Positions 1 to 6,264 of a stretch of 16,564 nucleotides of DNA are shown piece after piece. The notes under the pieces are model-generated. The model saw only the letters and a program-made list of their open reading frames with translations. It searched no databases and was not told the origin of the DNA. Origin of the DNA: Candidatus Zixiibacteriota bacterium (lineage in GTDB: Bacteria; Zixibacteria; MSB-5A5; GN15; FEB-12); the NCBI GenBank assembly GCA_023700785.1, contig JAMPYH010000017.1, positions 1 through 16,564 of the forward strand, in the 5' to 3' direction. A program made the position numbers and the translations under genes. Each line of letters begins with the position of its first letter. Within the stretch, counting starts at the first letter, position 1.

Positions 1-30
1 GATGATTGGTTATATTGGCCGCACTTTTGC

Positions 31-36
31 AGGAGG
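31..36 (+). promoter_or_regulatory. Shine-Dalgarno site fixing the efp start
   Basis: AGGAGG lies 4 nt before the ATG at 41. This strong site selects ATG 41 over the in-frame ATG at 2, which would add 13 residues not found in the EF-P family. Bases 1-30 hold nothing else that I can identify; the promoter is probably to the left of the window. Confidence 0.85.
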
Positions 37-40
37 ATGC

Positions 41-598
41 ATGTACACGGTTTCGGATTTTAGACGGGGATTGCCGATCATAGTTGACGATCAGCCGTTC
101 TATGTGGTCGAGTATCAGCACTTTAAGATGGGTCGCGGCAAAGCGAACATCCGCACCAAGCTCAAACATATCAAGACCGGCTCGGTGATCGAGAAGGTCT
201 TTTCGTCGAATGACGTTTTCAAGCCCCCAGATCTCGAAAATCGTCGCATGCAATACCTATACGAAGCCGCCGGAGAGGCGTCATTTATGGATGTCCAGTC
301 GTTCGAGCAGATCACCGTCACGATTGAATCGCTCGGAGACGTGAAGTGGTACCTGATCGAGAATCAGGAGTACCAGGTCTTGTTCCTGGACAATGTGCCG
401 ATCTCGGTCGAATTGCCGGCGGCAGTGACTCTGCAGGTGGTCAACACGGAGCCGGTAGTGCGCGGCGACACGGTGAGCAATGTGACCAAACCGGCCAAGT
501 TGAGCACGGGATTGATGGTCAAAGTTCCGCCGTTCGTTAAAGAAGGGGATATGGTCCGAGTGGACACGCGCTCGGGCGAATATCTCGAGCGGGCATAA
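41..598 (+). CDS. efp: Translation elongation factor P
   Basis: EF-P binds between the ribosomal P and E sites and relieves stalling at polyproline stretches. The product is 185 aa, the normal family length. An N-terminal KOW-like domain (about 1-65) is followed by two OB folds. Family landmarks are FRRGLPI near the start, 'RTKLKHIKTG' at 38-47, and a C-terminal 'VKVPPFVKEGDMVRVDTRSGEY' that matches the EF-P signature. The loop tip that carries the modified Lys in E. coli (K34) reads K-M-G-R-G-K-A, so by alignment Arg32 occupies the modified position, with Lys at 34. That loop differs from the 'SGRNAA' loop of EarP-rhamnosylated EF-P, so the modification, if any, is unknown. The start is set by the AGGAGG at 31-36. 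rnhC follows after 11 nt, suggesting co-transcription. Confidence 0.96.
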   Translation: MYTVSDFRRGLPIIVDDQPFYVVEYQHFKMGRGKANIRTKLKHIKTGSVIEKVFSSNDVFKPPDLENRRMQYLYEAAGEASFMDVQSFEQITVTIESLGDVKWYLIENQEYQVLFLDNVPISVELPAAVTLQVVNTEPVVRGDTVSNVTKPAKLSTGLMVKVPPFVKEGDMVRVDTRSGEYLERA

Positions 599-609
599 GG
601 CAGGCACGA

Positions 610-1260
610 TTGCCGTTAGTCATAGGTGTTGACGAATCCGGTAAGGGAGATTTCTTCGGGCCGCTGGTCATAGCGGCCCTTTTGGCATCCGATGATGCCG
701 CTCCGCAGCTTGCGGAACTGGGAGTGAGAGACTCAAAACTGATCAGCGATAATAAGCTGCTCCAGATCGACCAGAAGCTCCGCGAGCATTTCCCCCACGC
801 GATACGGATCATCTCTCCGGCGGAATACAACCTGATGTATGCCCGCATCAAAAATCTCAACGTTCTGCTGGCGCAAGGGCACGCGTGGGTGATAAAAACG
901 GTGTTGGAACAGCATCATGCGGACCTGGCGATCTCAGATCAGTTTGGCAAGCCGCAACTGATCGAAAAAGCGCTGACTGAGTGCGGCTGTCTGATCAGGC
1001 TCGAGCAGACGGTACGGGCTGAGTCGATCCCGCAGGTAGGAGCGGCTTCGATCCTGGCCAGGGCGGAGTTTGTGCGGCAGATGAAGATGCTGTCGGAGTC
1101 CGCCGGCGCCCCGCTCCCCAAAGGGGCAGGCAGTCCGGTCGACTCCGCAGGCGCGGCGCTGGTGCGCGCCCAAGGGGCCGCGATTCTTGACCAAGTCGCG
1201 AAAAAGCACTTCAAGAATTATGGTCGAGTGATCAGCCGCGCCGCTTCCCTGAATAAATAA
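610..1260 (+). CDS. rnhC: Ribonuclease HIII, catalytic domain only
   Basis: RNase HIII cleaves the RNA strand of RNA/DNA hybrids, such as R-loops and primers. The type HIII signature 'DESGKGDFFGPL' is at residues 8-19, instead of the HII form 'DEaGRGplaGP'. Probable metal ligands are D8, E9, D41 (in VRDSKL) and D110 (in SDQF). The C-terminal 'LPKGAG' and 'AKKHFKNYG' motifs are also typical of HIII. At 216 aa it lacks the N-terminal TBP-like substrate-binding domain present in Bacillus-type RNase HIII (about 310 aa). That domain cannot be hidden upstream, because efp ends 11 nt earlier. The start is TTG at 610, preceded by a weak AAGG at 597-600 overlapping the efp stop codon. The family call is firm; the TTG start is likely, because translation from it begins directly at the first beta strand. 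Confidence 0.92.
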   Translation: MPLVIGVDESGKGDFFGPLVIAALLASDDAAPQLAELGVRDSKLISDNKLLQIDQKLREHFPHAIRIISPAEYNLMYARIKNLNVLLAQGHAWVIKTVLEQHHADLAISDQFGKPQLIEKALTECGCLIRLEQTVRAESIPQVGAASILARAEFVRQMKMLSESAGAPLPKGAGSPVDSAGAALVRAQGAAILDQVAKKHFKNYGRVISRAASLNK

Positions 1261-1281
1261 AGCCGGGGATAGTACCCGGCT
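1261..1281 (-). terminator. Hairpin terminator between convergent genes
   Basis: AGCCGGG (1261-1267) pairs perfectly with CCCGGCT (1275-1281) around a 7-nt loop. Read on the minus strand, the hairpin is followed by TTTATTTATT, so it looks like a terminator for the lipoprotein gene whose U-tract overlaps the end of rnhC. On the plus strand there is no T-run, so it would work less well for rnhC. Confidence 0.7.
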
Positions 1282-1297
1282 CTGCTAGTAATAGCAA

Positions 1298-1324
1298 TCA
1301 GCTTCACTTACTTGATGAAGCTGA
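1298..1324. repeat. Inverted repeat across the lipoprotein stop codon
   Basis: TCAGCTTCA (1298-1306) and TGAAGCTGA (1316-1324) form a perfect 9-bp stem with a 9-nt loop that contains the stop codon of the minus-strand gene (1308-1310). No T-run follows on either strand. It may stabilise the mRNA 3' end or assist termination together with the hairpin at 1261-1281. Confidence 0.55.
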
Positions 1325-2054
1325 CCAATTCTCCAGTTTGTCTCCCCGACGGATAATTCTCGGTCGCGCCGATCACATATTTCACCAGACCATACCCGGG
1401 CGCAAACCAGTACTGGTTCTCAGAACCATCGGAAAGCTGATTGGTAACTTTAGCACAACCGGCGAAAGATGATCCGCTGGTGAGCAGAATTGTCTCGACC
1501 CGTTCCACCCGCATTTCGTTGCTGCCGGTGGTCGGAAACGACTTGGCGGCTCCACCGCCTCCGCCGTTGTCGCCGTCCTTATCAATAATATCCCCAAAAT
1601 CGGTCTCACCCGTCACAATTGTTGTCGTGTCCTGAGGCGGGTCCACGGTCGGATAACGAGTCCACGAGGAACCCTGAACCAACGGACCCTGCAGAATTCT
1701 CTCAGGCGACGAGGAGGACGTCTCGTAAAGGTAGATCGCTGTCCCGTTGGTCCGAATGTAGCTGGTGTCAAAACCGGACCCCTCCTGATGGAACCATTGG
1801 ACCGCGGACGACGAGCCGAGAGGGACTTCATCCCCGACCTTGAAGGTAACAGTACTTGTATGTCCGTCGGATTCCCGAACCTCAAGGGTACTGGTGTAGC
1901 CGGATTCAACAGGAAAATAGAACGTAATGGCATGGGTGTCCACCGCGGGTTCATTCGACGTGCCGACGATGTCGCCGTCGGAACAGCCGGCAAGCGCCAG
2001 CCACGCTACCGCGGCAAGGGAAATTGACGAGTGGCGAATAGTTCGATAGGACAT
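1308..2054 (-). CDS. Putative outer-membrane lipoprotein, function unknown
   Basis: I do not recognise a named family. The 248-aa product has a lipoprotein signal peptide: basic residues R4 and R7, a hydrophobic run at about 11-22, and the lipobox L-A-G-C with Cys24 as the predicted lipidated residue. Ser at +2 gives no inner-membrane retention signal, so the outer membrane is expected. The rest is rich in Ser, Thr and Gly and probably all-beta. 'FYFPVESGYTSTLEV' near residue 45 and 'QYWFAPGYGLVKY' near 215 resemble paired motifs of uncharacterised secreted or lipoprotein families. A loop with D-K-D-G-D-N followed by five glycines could be an acidic metal-binding turn or a linker. Only one further Cys is present, in 'FAGCAKV'. 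The start ATG at 2052-2054 is preceded on the minus strand by the purine-rich AGGAGAGGAG (2061-2070). It is divergent from the GAF sensor gene and convergent with rnhC. Confidence 0.85.
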   Translation of the reverse strand: MSYRTIRHSSISLAAVAWLALAGCSDGDIVGTSNEPAVDTHAITFYFPVESGYTSTLEVRESDGHTSTVTFKVGDEVPLGSSSAVQWFHQEGSGFDTSYIRTNGTAIYLYETSSSSPERILQGPLVQGSSWTRYPTVDPPQDTTTIVTGETDFGDIIDKDGDNGGGGGAAKSFPTTGSNEMRVERVETILLTSGSSFAGCAKVTNQLSDGSENQYWFAPGYGLVKYVIGATENYPSGRQTGELVSFIK

Positions 2055-2313
2055 GCAAGTCTCCTCTCCTCAATGATATCAGTTCGCTGCATCGTGCGCG
2101 GGGAGATAGGCAAGTTCGATGCCGACCGCGGGCCGGGGCGCTAAGTGGTTGTCGGGCTAACCAGCCTCGGTGAATAGTCCAGACGTAGTCGAGAAAAGTA
2201 TGGGGGGAGTCCCATACTCAAGGGAGTGGCGGCATGGGTGAGGGTGGTCTAATCAGATTGACTAATCTGCCGATAATTTGTCAAAAGGTAAGAGGTTACG
2301 GGAGTTCTGAGAG
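2055..2313. promoter_or_regulatory. Divergent regulatory region with two inverted repeats
   Basis: This 259-nt gap separates the lipoprotein gene (-) from the GAF sensor gene (+). It contains AGTATGGG/CCCATACT (2197-2204/2211-2218, 8 bp, 6-nt loop) and CAGATT/AATCTG (2254-2259/2264-2269, 6 bp, 4-nt spacer), either of which could be an operator. Possible -10 elements are GATAAT at 2272-2277 (+) and TATCAT at 2073-2078 (-), but neither has a convincing -35. A GGGAG at 2300-2304 serves as the SD for the ATG at 2314. No credible gene was seen. Confidence 0.5.
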
Positions 2314-4185
2314 ATGCTGGCAGAATTGCTTCTTGATTATGGTATTCCACTGACATTGGTCGCTGTTTTGGCGGCGCTCATTCGCTTTAGACAGATCATG
2401 ATCGAACTGGATGAACATGGTTACCACTTCATCACTTCAGGTTTAGGTTTTCTCGCGCTTGCGGTCGTGCTGCGGCTCTATCACCAGGCGGACATGCTGG
2501 TGCGCGTGCCGTTTCTTTCGGAGCCGATGTTCTACCGTTTGCTTTTCTGGTCAGCCATCACCGCAGGAACCGGTCTGCTGGTGAGCGGACTCGCGTCGCA
2601 TCTGCCGGCCATTCGCACCGTGCGCAGGGAAGCTAATCGTAAAATGGCTGGGTTGGAACTTATTCGTACGATTGAGCGACTCTCCGCGGTTGAACCAAGA
2701 ACAGATGTGCTTGTGCGGTCAACCCTCGGGCATATCTCATCCGCCATGTCCGGTAGTGTTGAGATCACGAGCCGGCCGCCGAGCGGCACCCGCGCGAGCG
2801 ATAGCGACAACACGTTGACATTGGTTTTGGACAAGAGTGAGAGAAGTTCAAAACTGCTGAAGATCTATTCGAACCATCCGCTTTCTCCCGATGACCGCCT
2901 CAACCTCTCTGTCGTGGCTGAGATATTGGCGCAGAGGCTCGAGCGGGACCGGATCTTGTCTCAGCACGCGCTGGTGTGTGATTTCAACACGCTTCGAAGA
3001 AATCTCCTCGAGGTTGCGAGCGAATCAGGTTCGCTCTCGAGGTCTCTAAGCCTCCTGATGATTTCGCTCCGTGAGCAGTTTGATCTTGATCAGATGACAA
3101 CTTGCCTGATAGACAACGCCACTGGTCGGATGAGTCGGCTGACTGTCGGTCGCGCCGGATCCTTGCTGACGGAAAAGGGGATGCCGATTCCTGATGAGGT
3201 TGCTGATCGGCTCGCCGGTTCGGAGGTTACGCAGTCGAGCACACCGCCATCGTTGAAGTCCGCCGTATCAATTTGCTATCGATCAACCTCGAACCGAGCC
3301 ATTCTGCTATCCCTCGTTTCAGGGGATTCAAGGCTTGTTGAACAGATCTCACCTGATTCTTGGCTCCGTGTGAGAGACATTATTGCAGAGATTGTCGTCT
3401 TGATTCGCCAACGAAGAGAGATCAGGCGGCGAAACCTGCGCGATAGCAAACTGGCAGTCGTAGCCGGTCAAATTCTGGGTTGCGCCAGCGTCGAGTCCAT
3501 GTCCGCTCAATTGGGCAGGCTGCTCGGCAGAGAACTTGGCGTGGACACGGTACGAATAGCGACAATCGACGCCAGTCCGACGTTCATGACGACATTCTTC
3601 GCCATGACGGATGAGCGTATTGAGATCGATGCGTTGGGCCGGTCTGTCTTGCTTTCGTCCGTGCCGGTACATCACTCCGTGATCAGGTCCGGCAGGACCC
3701 GGGTGTTCAGCGCGAATTCAATACTTCACGCCGTTGAAGAAACCGAGGCAAAGGCGATGCTGGTCTGTCCGCCGGGTGCCACGCTGATCGTACCGATTCG
3801 CAATAAAGACGGCGTGGTGGGTACACTGAGTTGTTCACGATCGTTCGCACATAGGAGGAGCGATTTCTCCCAGTCAGATCGGCGATTCGCGCATCAGGCA
3901 GCGCTGCTGTTCTCGCAGCTACTCGCCGGCGAACGGCAGAAGGGTGATGCACCGAGCTGGTCCGTCATCCATACAAGCGACCGCCAGTTGCGCAGCAGAC
4001 TGAAATCGTCGCTGTCGGGGATCCTCGGTTCATTGGAATTGATCCGATCAGTCGAAGAAAATAACGGCGATGTCAAACCGTATCTCAAAATAATCGGGAC
4101 ATCGGCGCGCCGTATCAACGATTACCTGACTATCGGCGCCACAACTGACAGGCAGTCGTCTCCGGAGCAAGAAGATGAGCAGTGA
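2314..4185 (+). CDS. Membrane GAF-domain protein with degenerate HisKA helix pair, no kinase ATPase domain
   Basis: The 623-aa product looks like a sensor histidine kinase that has lost its catalysis. Three hydrophobic segments at about 11-23, 40-53 and 76-93 anchor it in the membrane. Three GAF-like segments follow, at roughly 115-225, 228-380 and 385-545; the last ends in the usual G-x-L-x-C-S ... F-S-x-x-D-R-R-F-A-H-Q-A-A pattern. Residues about 558-607 resemble a HisKA dimerisation domain ('LSGILGSLELI' then 'YLKIIGTSARRINDYL'). The phosphoacceptor His of 'HELRTPL' aligns with Ser561 in S-R-L-K-S-S-L. The protein ends about 15 residues after the second helix, with none of the N, G1, F or G2 boxes of HATPase_c. 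The start has a GGGAG SD (2300-2304). It overlaps the next gene by 11 nt, so the two are translationally linked. GAF placement is by eye; the ligand is unknown. Confidence 0.8.
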   Translation: MLAELLLDYGIPLTLVAVLAALIRFRQIMIELDEHGYHFITSGLGFLALAVVLRLYHQADMLVRVPFLSEPMFYRLLFWSAITAGTGLLVSGLASHLPAIRTVRREANRKMAGLELIRTIERLSAVEPRTDVLVRSTLGHISSAMSGSVEITSRPPSGTRASDSDNTLTLVLDKSERSSKLLKIYSNHPLSPDDRLNLSVVAEILAQRLERDRILSQHALVCDFNTLRRNLLEVASESGSLSRSLSLLMISLREQFDLDQMTTCLIDNATGRMSRLTVGRAGSLLTEKGMPIPDEVADRLAGSEVTQSSTPPSLKSAVSICYRSTSNRAILLSLVSGDSRLVEQISPDSWLRVRDIIAEIVVLIRQRREIRRRNLRDSKLAVVAGQILGCASVESMSAQLGRLLGRELGVDTVRIATIDASPTFMTTFFAMTDERIEIDALGRSVLLSSVPVHHSVIRSGRTRVFSANSILHAVEETEAKAMLVCPPGATLIVPIRNKDGVVGTLSCSRSFAHRRSDFSQSDRRFAHQAALLFSQLLAGERQKGDAPSWSVIHTSDRQLRSRLKSSLSGILGSLELIRSVEENNGDVKPYLKIIGTSARRINDYLTIGATTDRQSSPEQEDEQ

Positions 4186-5599
4186 CACAGATCCGAAAGC
4201 GGCGGCGCTGCGGACTCGCCTGGCCGAGCTTGTAACGGAGCAAGGGCGACTGCTGTATGTCGGCACCGGTCTGCCGCATCTATTTGAGCGGGCACTGCCC
4301 GTTCAGGAGAGACACTTCAGCAGAACCTGGCTCTACATCCCCAGTCACTACCTGCAGATGATCAGGGATCAGGCCGGTCAGGGGGGAAGCAGACAGGGAG
4401 TGGTCTGGGGAGATCCGCTCCTCTGTGATGACCAGCCGGTATTCCCGTTGGTCTGTCATGGCGACGTATTAGCGGCGATCGCGTCCGATACCGCTAAGTT
4501 GCCGGAGTTCAGCGCGTCCGAACTTGGAGCGATCCAGGCATGGTGCGATGACCAGACCAGTGAATCAACAGAGAGCGTTCGAGCCCAAAGCGGCACGTTC
4601 ATTCACGAGCTGTTTCAGCGAGACAGTTCTCCGCAGCAATTCTCCAAACGGGCGTTGGCGTTGCTGACGCATGTCTGGCCGAGAAGTTGTGCCGGCGTTT
4701 ACACGGAGTTCGAGGGGACATATCACCTTCGCCTGGCGTCCGGCGATGTGAGCCGCTGGTTTCGATTGACCCGGCAGATCCAGCCTGATATGGCCATGCG
4801 GTGCCTTGAGGCGATGTATCGACAGGAGTATTTCGTGCCGGCGGACACGCTCGAGGATTTCCCTTCGTTTCTGGATGCCATGCCTGATTGTCTGTTCATA
4901 CATGAAGGGATCCTTTCTCCGCGCAGCAAGCAGATCATCCTGGTTACCGGCCCCGGAGCGCTTTCTCGGCGAGAGGCACGTTGTCTGAACGAATATGCCC
5001 GGATGATCAGCGGTTTGCATGAGTATCAGTTCGCCACCGGTGCTGAATTGATGGGAGAGGTGAGCGACCTGGCCACTAACGGGACGCGCGGAAAGACATT
5101 TGACGTCATGCTCACCGACCTATGGGGATGGTTATCGCAGCAGATCAGCTTGTCGAGGCTGGCGGTCATGCCGCGCGGCCAGGCCGATGTCTGGAACGAG
5201 GCGACTGTCATGCAGCGCAAGCAGGACGGAGCGTCGCAGATCGAACGTGTTCAGATCGCGGTTCCAGCATCATTTACCGCTCGAATCCTGATTGGCCAGA
5301 CCTGCGGTGTACAGGATATCCGGACGGGTGAACTTCCTGAGTCGATGGCCAAAGAGCGCTATGTCCGGCATGTACTCTCCGAGTCGTACCTTCCGCTCAA
5401 ATCGCCTGATGGCGTTATAGGGTTGATGCTTGTCGGGTCACCGTCAGCAGGAGAATACCTCGAACAAGAAGGTGATCTGCTTGAAAAGGTTGCGGCTTAT
5501 GTTAGTCTCTGGCTGCAACTGAGCCGCACGGAGCAAAGCGCGTGGAGCGATAGTGAGGTCGGGCGGATGGCCGAAGCGATTCGCGCGGAAAAGGTATAG
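4175..5599 (+). CDS. Soluble multi-GAF-like signalling protein, function unknown
   Basis: The 474-aa product has no signal peptide or membrane segment. I read three degenerate GAF-like segments (about 20-135, 140-290 and 295-460), because each ends with the GAF-type strand-plus-helix pattern: 'FPLVCHGDVLAAIASD...FSASELGAIQAW', 'IILVTGPGALSRREARCLNEYARMI' and 'GLMLVGSPSAGEYLEQEGDLLEKVAAYV'. I see no HisKA, HATPase, GGDEF, EAL, HD-GYP or DNA-binding motif. The ATG at 4175 has a GGAG SD at 4164-4167 inside the preceding gene and overlaps it by 11 nt. The receiver gene starts 7 nt after this stop, so all three genes form one transcription unit. It may be a partner of the membrane GAF protein, perhaps through GAF-GAF contacts; that is inference. 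The gene is certain; the domain assignment is moderate. Confidence 0.72.
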   Translation: MSSDTDPKAAALRTRLAELVTEQGRLLYVGTGLPHLFERALPVQERHFSRTWLYIPSHYLQMIRDQAGQGGSRQGVVWGDPLLCDDQPVFPLVCHGDVLAAIASDTAKLPEFSASELGAIQAWCDDQTSESTESVRAQSGTFIHELFQRDSSPQQFSKRALALLTHVWPRSCAGVYTEFEGTYHLRLASGDVSRWFRLTRQIQPDMAMRCLEAMYRQEYFVPADTLEDFPSFLDAMPDCLFIHEGILSPRSKQIILVTGPGALSRREARCLNEYARMISGLHEYQFATGAELMGEVSDLATNGTRGKTFDVMLTDLWGWLSQQISLSRLAVMPRGQADVWNEATVMQRKQDGASQIERVQIAVPASFTARILIGQTCGVQDIRTGELPESMAKERYVRHVLSESYLPLKSPDGVIGLMLVGSPSAGEYLEQEGDLLEKVAAYVSLWLQLSRTEQSAWSDSEVGRMAEAIRAEKV

Positions 5600-5606
5600 A
5601 GTACTG

Positions 5607-5984
5607 ATGGGCACCCGCTCCGCAACTCGCCAACTCTCTGTACTGGTCGTCGATGACGATGACGACCTGCGCAGTGCCGTGGCCGATATGCTCCTTTTGG
5701 ACGAGCATGAAGTAGTCGCGGTAGCTGACGGCAAGTCCGCAATCGCACTCCTCCAGAAACAGCGTTTTGACTTGATGATAACCGACCTTGGGATGCCCGG
5801 GATCACCGGGCTGGAGCTCTGCAACCTTGCGGGGGAGATAGACCCACGGTTAAAGGCGATACTGATCACGGGGATCGGCGCCCACCTCACGAAAGAAGAT
5901 ACGGCAAACAGGTTATTGATTGGTGTTGTGTTAAAGCCCTTTCGTATCAACGAATTACGAGAAATCGTTAATCTGTTAGATTGA
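5607..5984 (+). CDS. Single-domain response regulator (CheY-like receiver)
   Basis: The 125-aa product is one receiver domain with no output domain. Canonical residues are present: the acidic pair D16/D17 in 'VVDDDDD', phosphoacceptor Asp60 in 'MITDLGMPG', Thr88 in 'LITG', and Lys110-Pro111 in 'VLKPF'. It should therefore accept phosphate and bind Mg2+. I chose the ATG at 5607, which places the first beta strand at residues 11-15. An in-frame ATG at 5553 would add 18 basic residues overlapping the upstream gene and has no better SD. AAGG at 5591-5594 is a weak, distant SD, so translational coupling is likely. It follows the two GAF proteins, but none of the three can supply a phosphodonor kinase. 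The cognate kinase must be elsewhere, or the receiver works by another route. Confidence 0.93.
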   Translation: MGTRSATRQLSVLVVDDDDDLRSAVADMLLLDEHEVVAVADGKSAIALLQKQRFDLMITDLGMPGITGLELCNLAGEIDPRLKAILITGIGAHLTKEDTANRLLIGVVLKPFRINELREIVNLLD

Positions 5985-5996
5985 CTCCGTTGAGTC
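5983..5996 (+). terminator. Weak hairpin after the receiver gene
   Basis: GACTC (5983-5987) and GAGTC (5992-5996) form a 5-bp stem with a CGTT loop immediately at the stop codon. There is no U-tract, so it is at best a weak terminator or 3'-end hairpin. Confidence 0.25.
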
Positions 5997-6018
5997 GTCT
6001 CAGCCATAGATTATTCGA

Positions 6019-6046
6019 TTGCCTTTCTGGTTCCTTCGTATATATT
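6019..6046 (+). promoter_or_regulatory. Probable sigma-70-type promoter of the rib operon
   Basis: TTGCCT (6019-6024) and TATATT (6041-6046) are separated by 16 nt. Initiation near 6053 would start the transcript just ahead of the first base of the FMN aptamer at 6062, which fits the expected layout. Confidence 0.55.
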
Positions 6047-6061
6047 CCTGACACAACAATT

Positions 6062-6240
6062 CTTCAGGGCGAGGCGAAATTCCTCGATCGGCGGTAAAGC
6101 CCGCGACCTGGGAGAAATCCCGGCTGAACCTGTGAGACTCAGGTGCCGACGGTATAGTCCGGATGGAAGAAGAACGGTATGCGGCAGTGGCCCTTCGTCA
6201 CTCGTTTGTGGCTGCTTCCGCCTGACTATTCGCCCTGAAG
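6062..6240 (+). ncRNA. FMN riboswitch (RFN element) aptamer
   Basis: This leader binds flavin mononucleotide and controls the riboflavin operon. The conserved core is recognisable in order: 'CGAAATTCC' after P2 (6074-6082), 'CGGCGGTAAAGCCCGCGA' (6089-6106), 'GAGAAATCCC' in the P4 region, and 'GCCGACGGTATAGTCCGG' followed by 'ATGGAAGAAGAAC' (6143-6173). P1 closes the element as a perfect 11-bp helix, CTTCAGGGCGA (6062-6072) with TCGCCCTGAAG (6230-6240). A variable arm (about 6180-6226) lies between the core and the P1 3' strand. ribD starts only 24 nt after P1, so the expression platform is unusually compact. Confidence 0.95.
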
Positions 6241-6264
6241 CAGACCAATGCTTAGGGTTTTTTT
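6233..6264 (+). terminator. Riboswitch expression platform: terminator/SD-sequestering hairpin
   Basis: CCCTGAAGC (6233-6241) pairs with GCTTAGGG (6250-6257), giving 8 bp with one bulged G and an 8-nt loop, followed at once by seven T (6258-6264) and then the ribD ATG. This has the form of an intrinsic terminator. The AGGG in its 3' arm (6254-6257) is also the only SD candidate for ribD, 7 nt from the ATG. The 5' arm is the 3' strand of aptamer P1, so hairpin and P1 exclude each other. Confidence 0.7.

Noticed and set aside
2..40. In-frame ATG at position 2 extending EF-P by 13 residues
   Set aside because: The AGGAGG at 31-36 sits inside this extension and points to ATG 41, which gives the standard EF-P N-terminus.
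2119..2160. Possible 13-codon leader peptide in the divergent region
   Set aside because: It has no properly spaced SD and no attenuator-like hairpin with a T-run after it.
5553..5606. Upstream start for the receiver, adding 18 residues
   Set aside because: The extra residues are basic, overlap the GAF gene and precede the first receiver strand; the ATG at 5607 fits the domain better.
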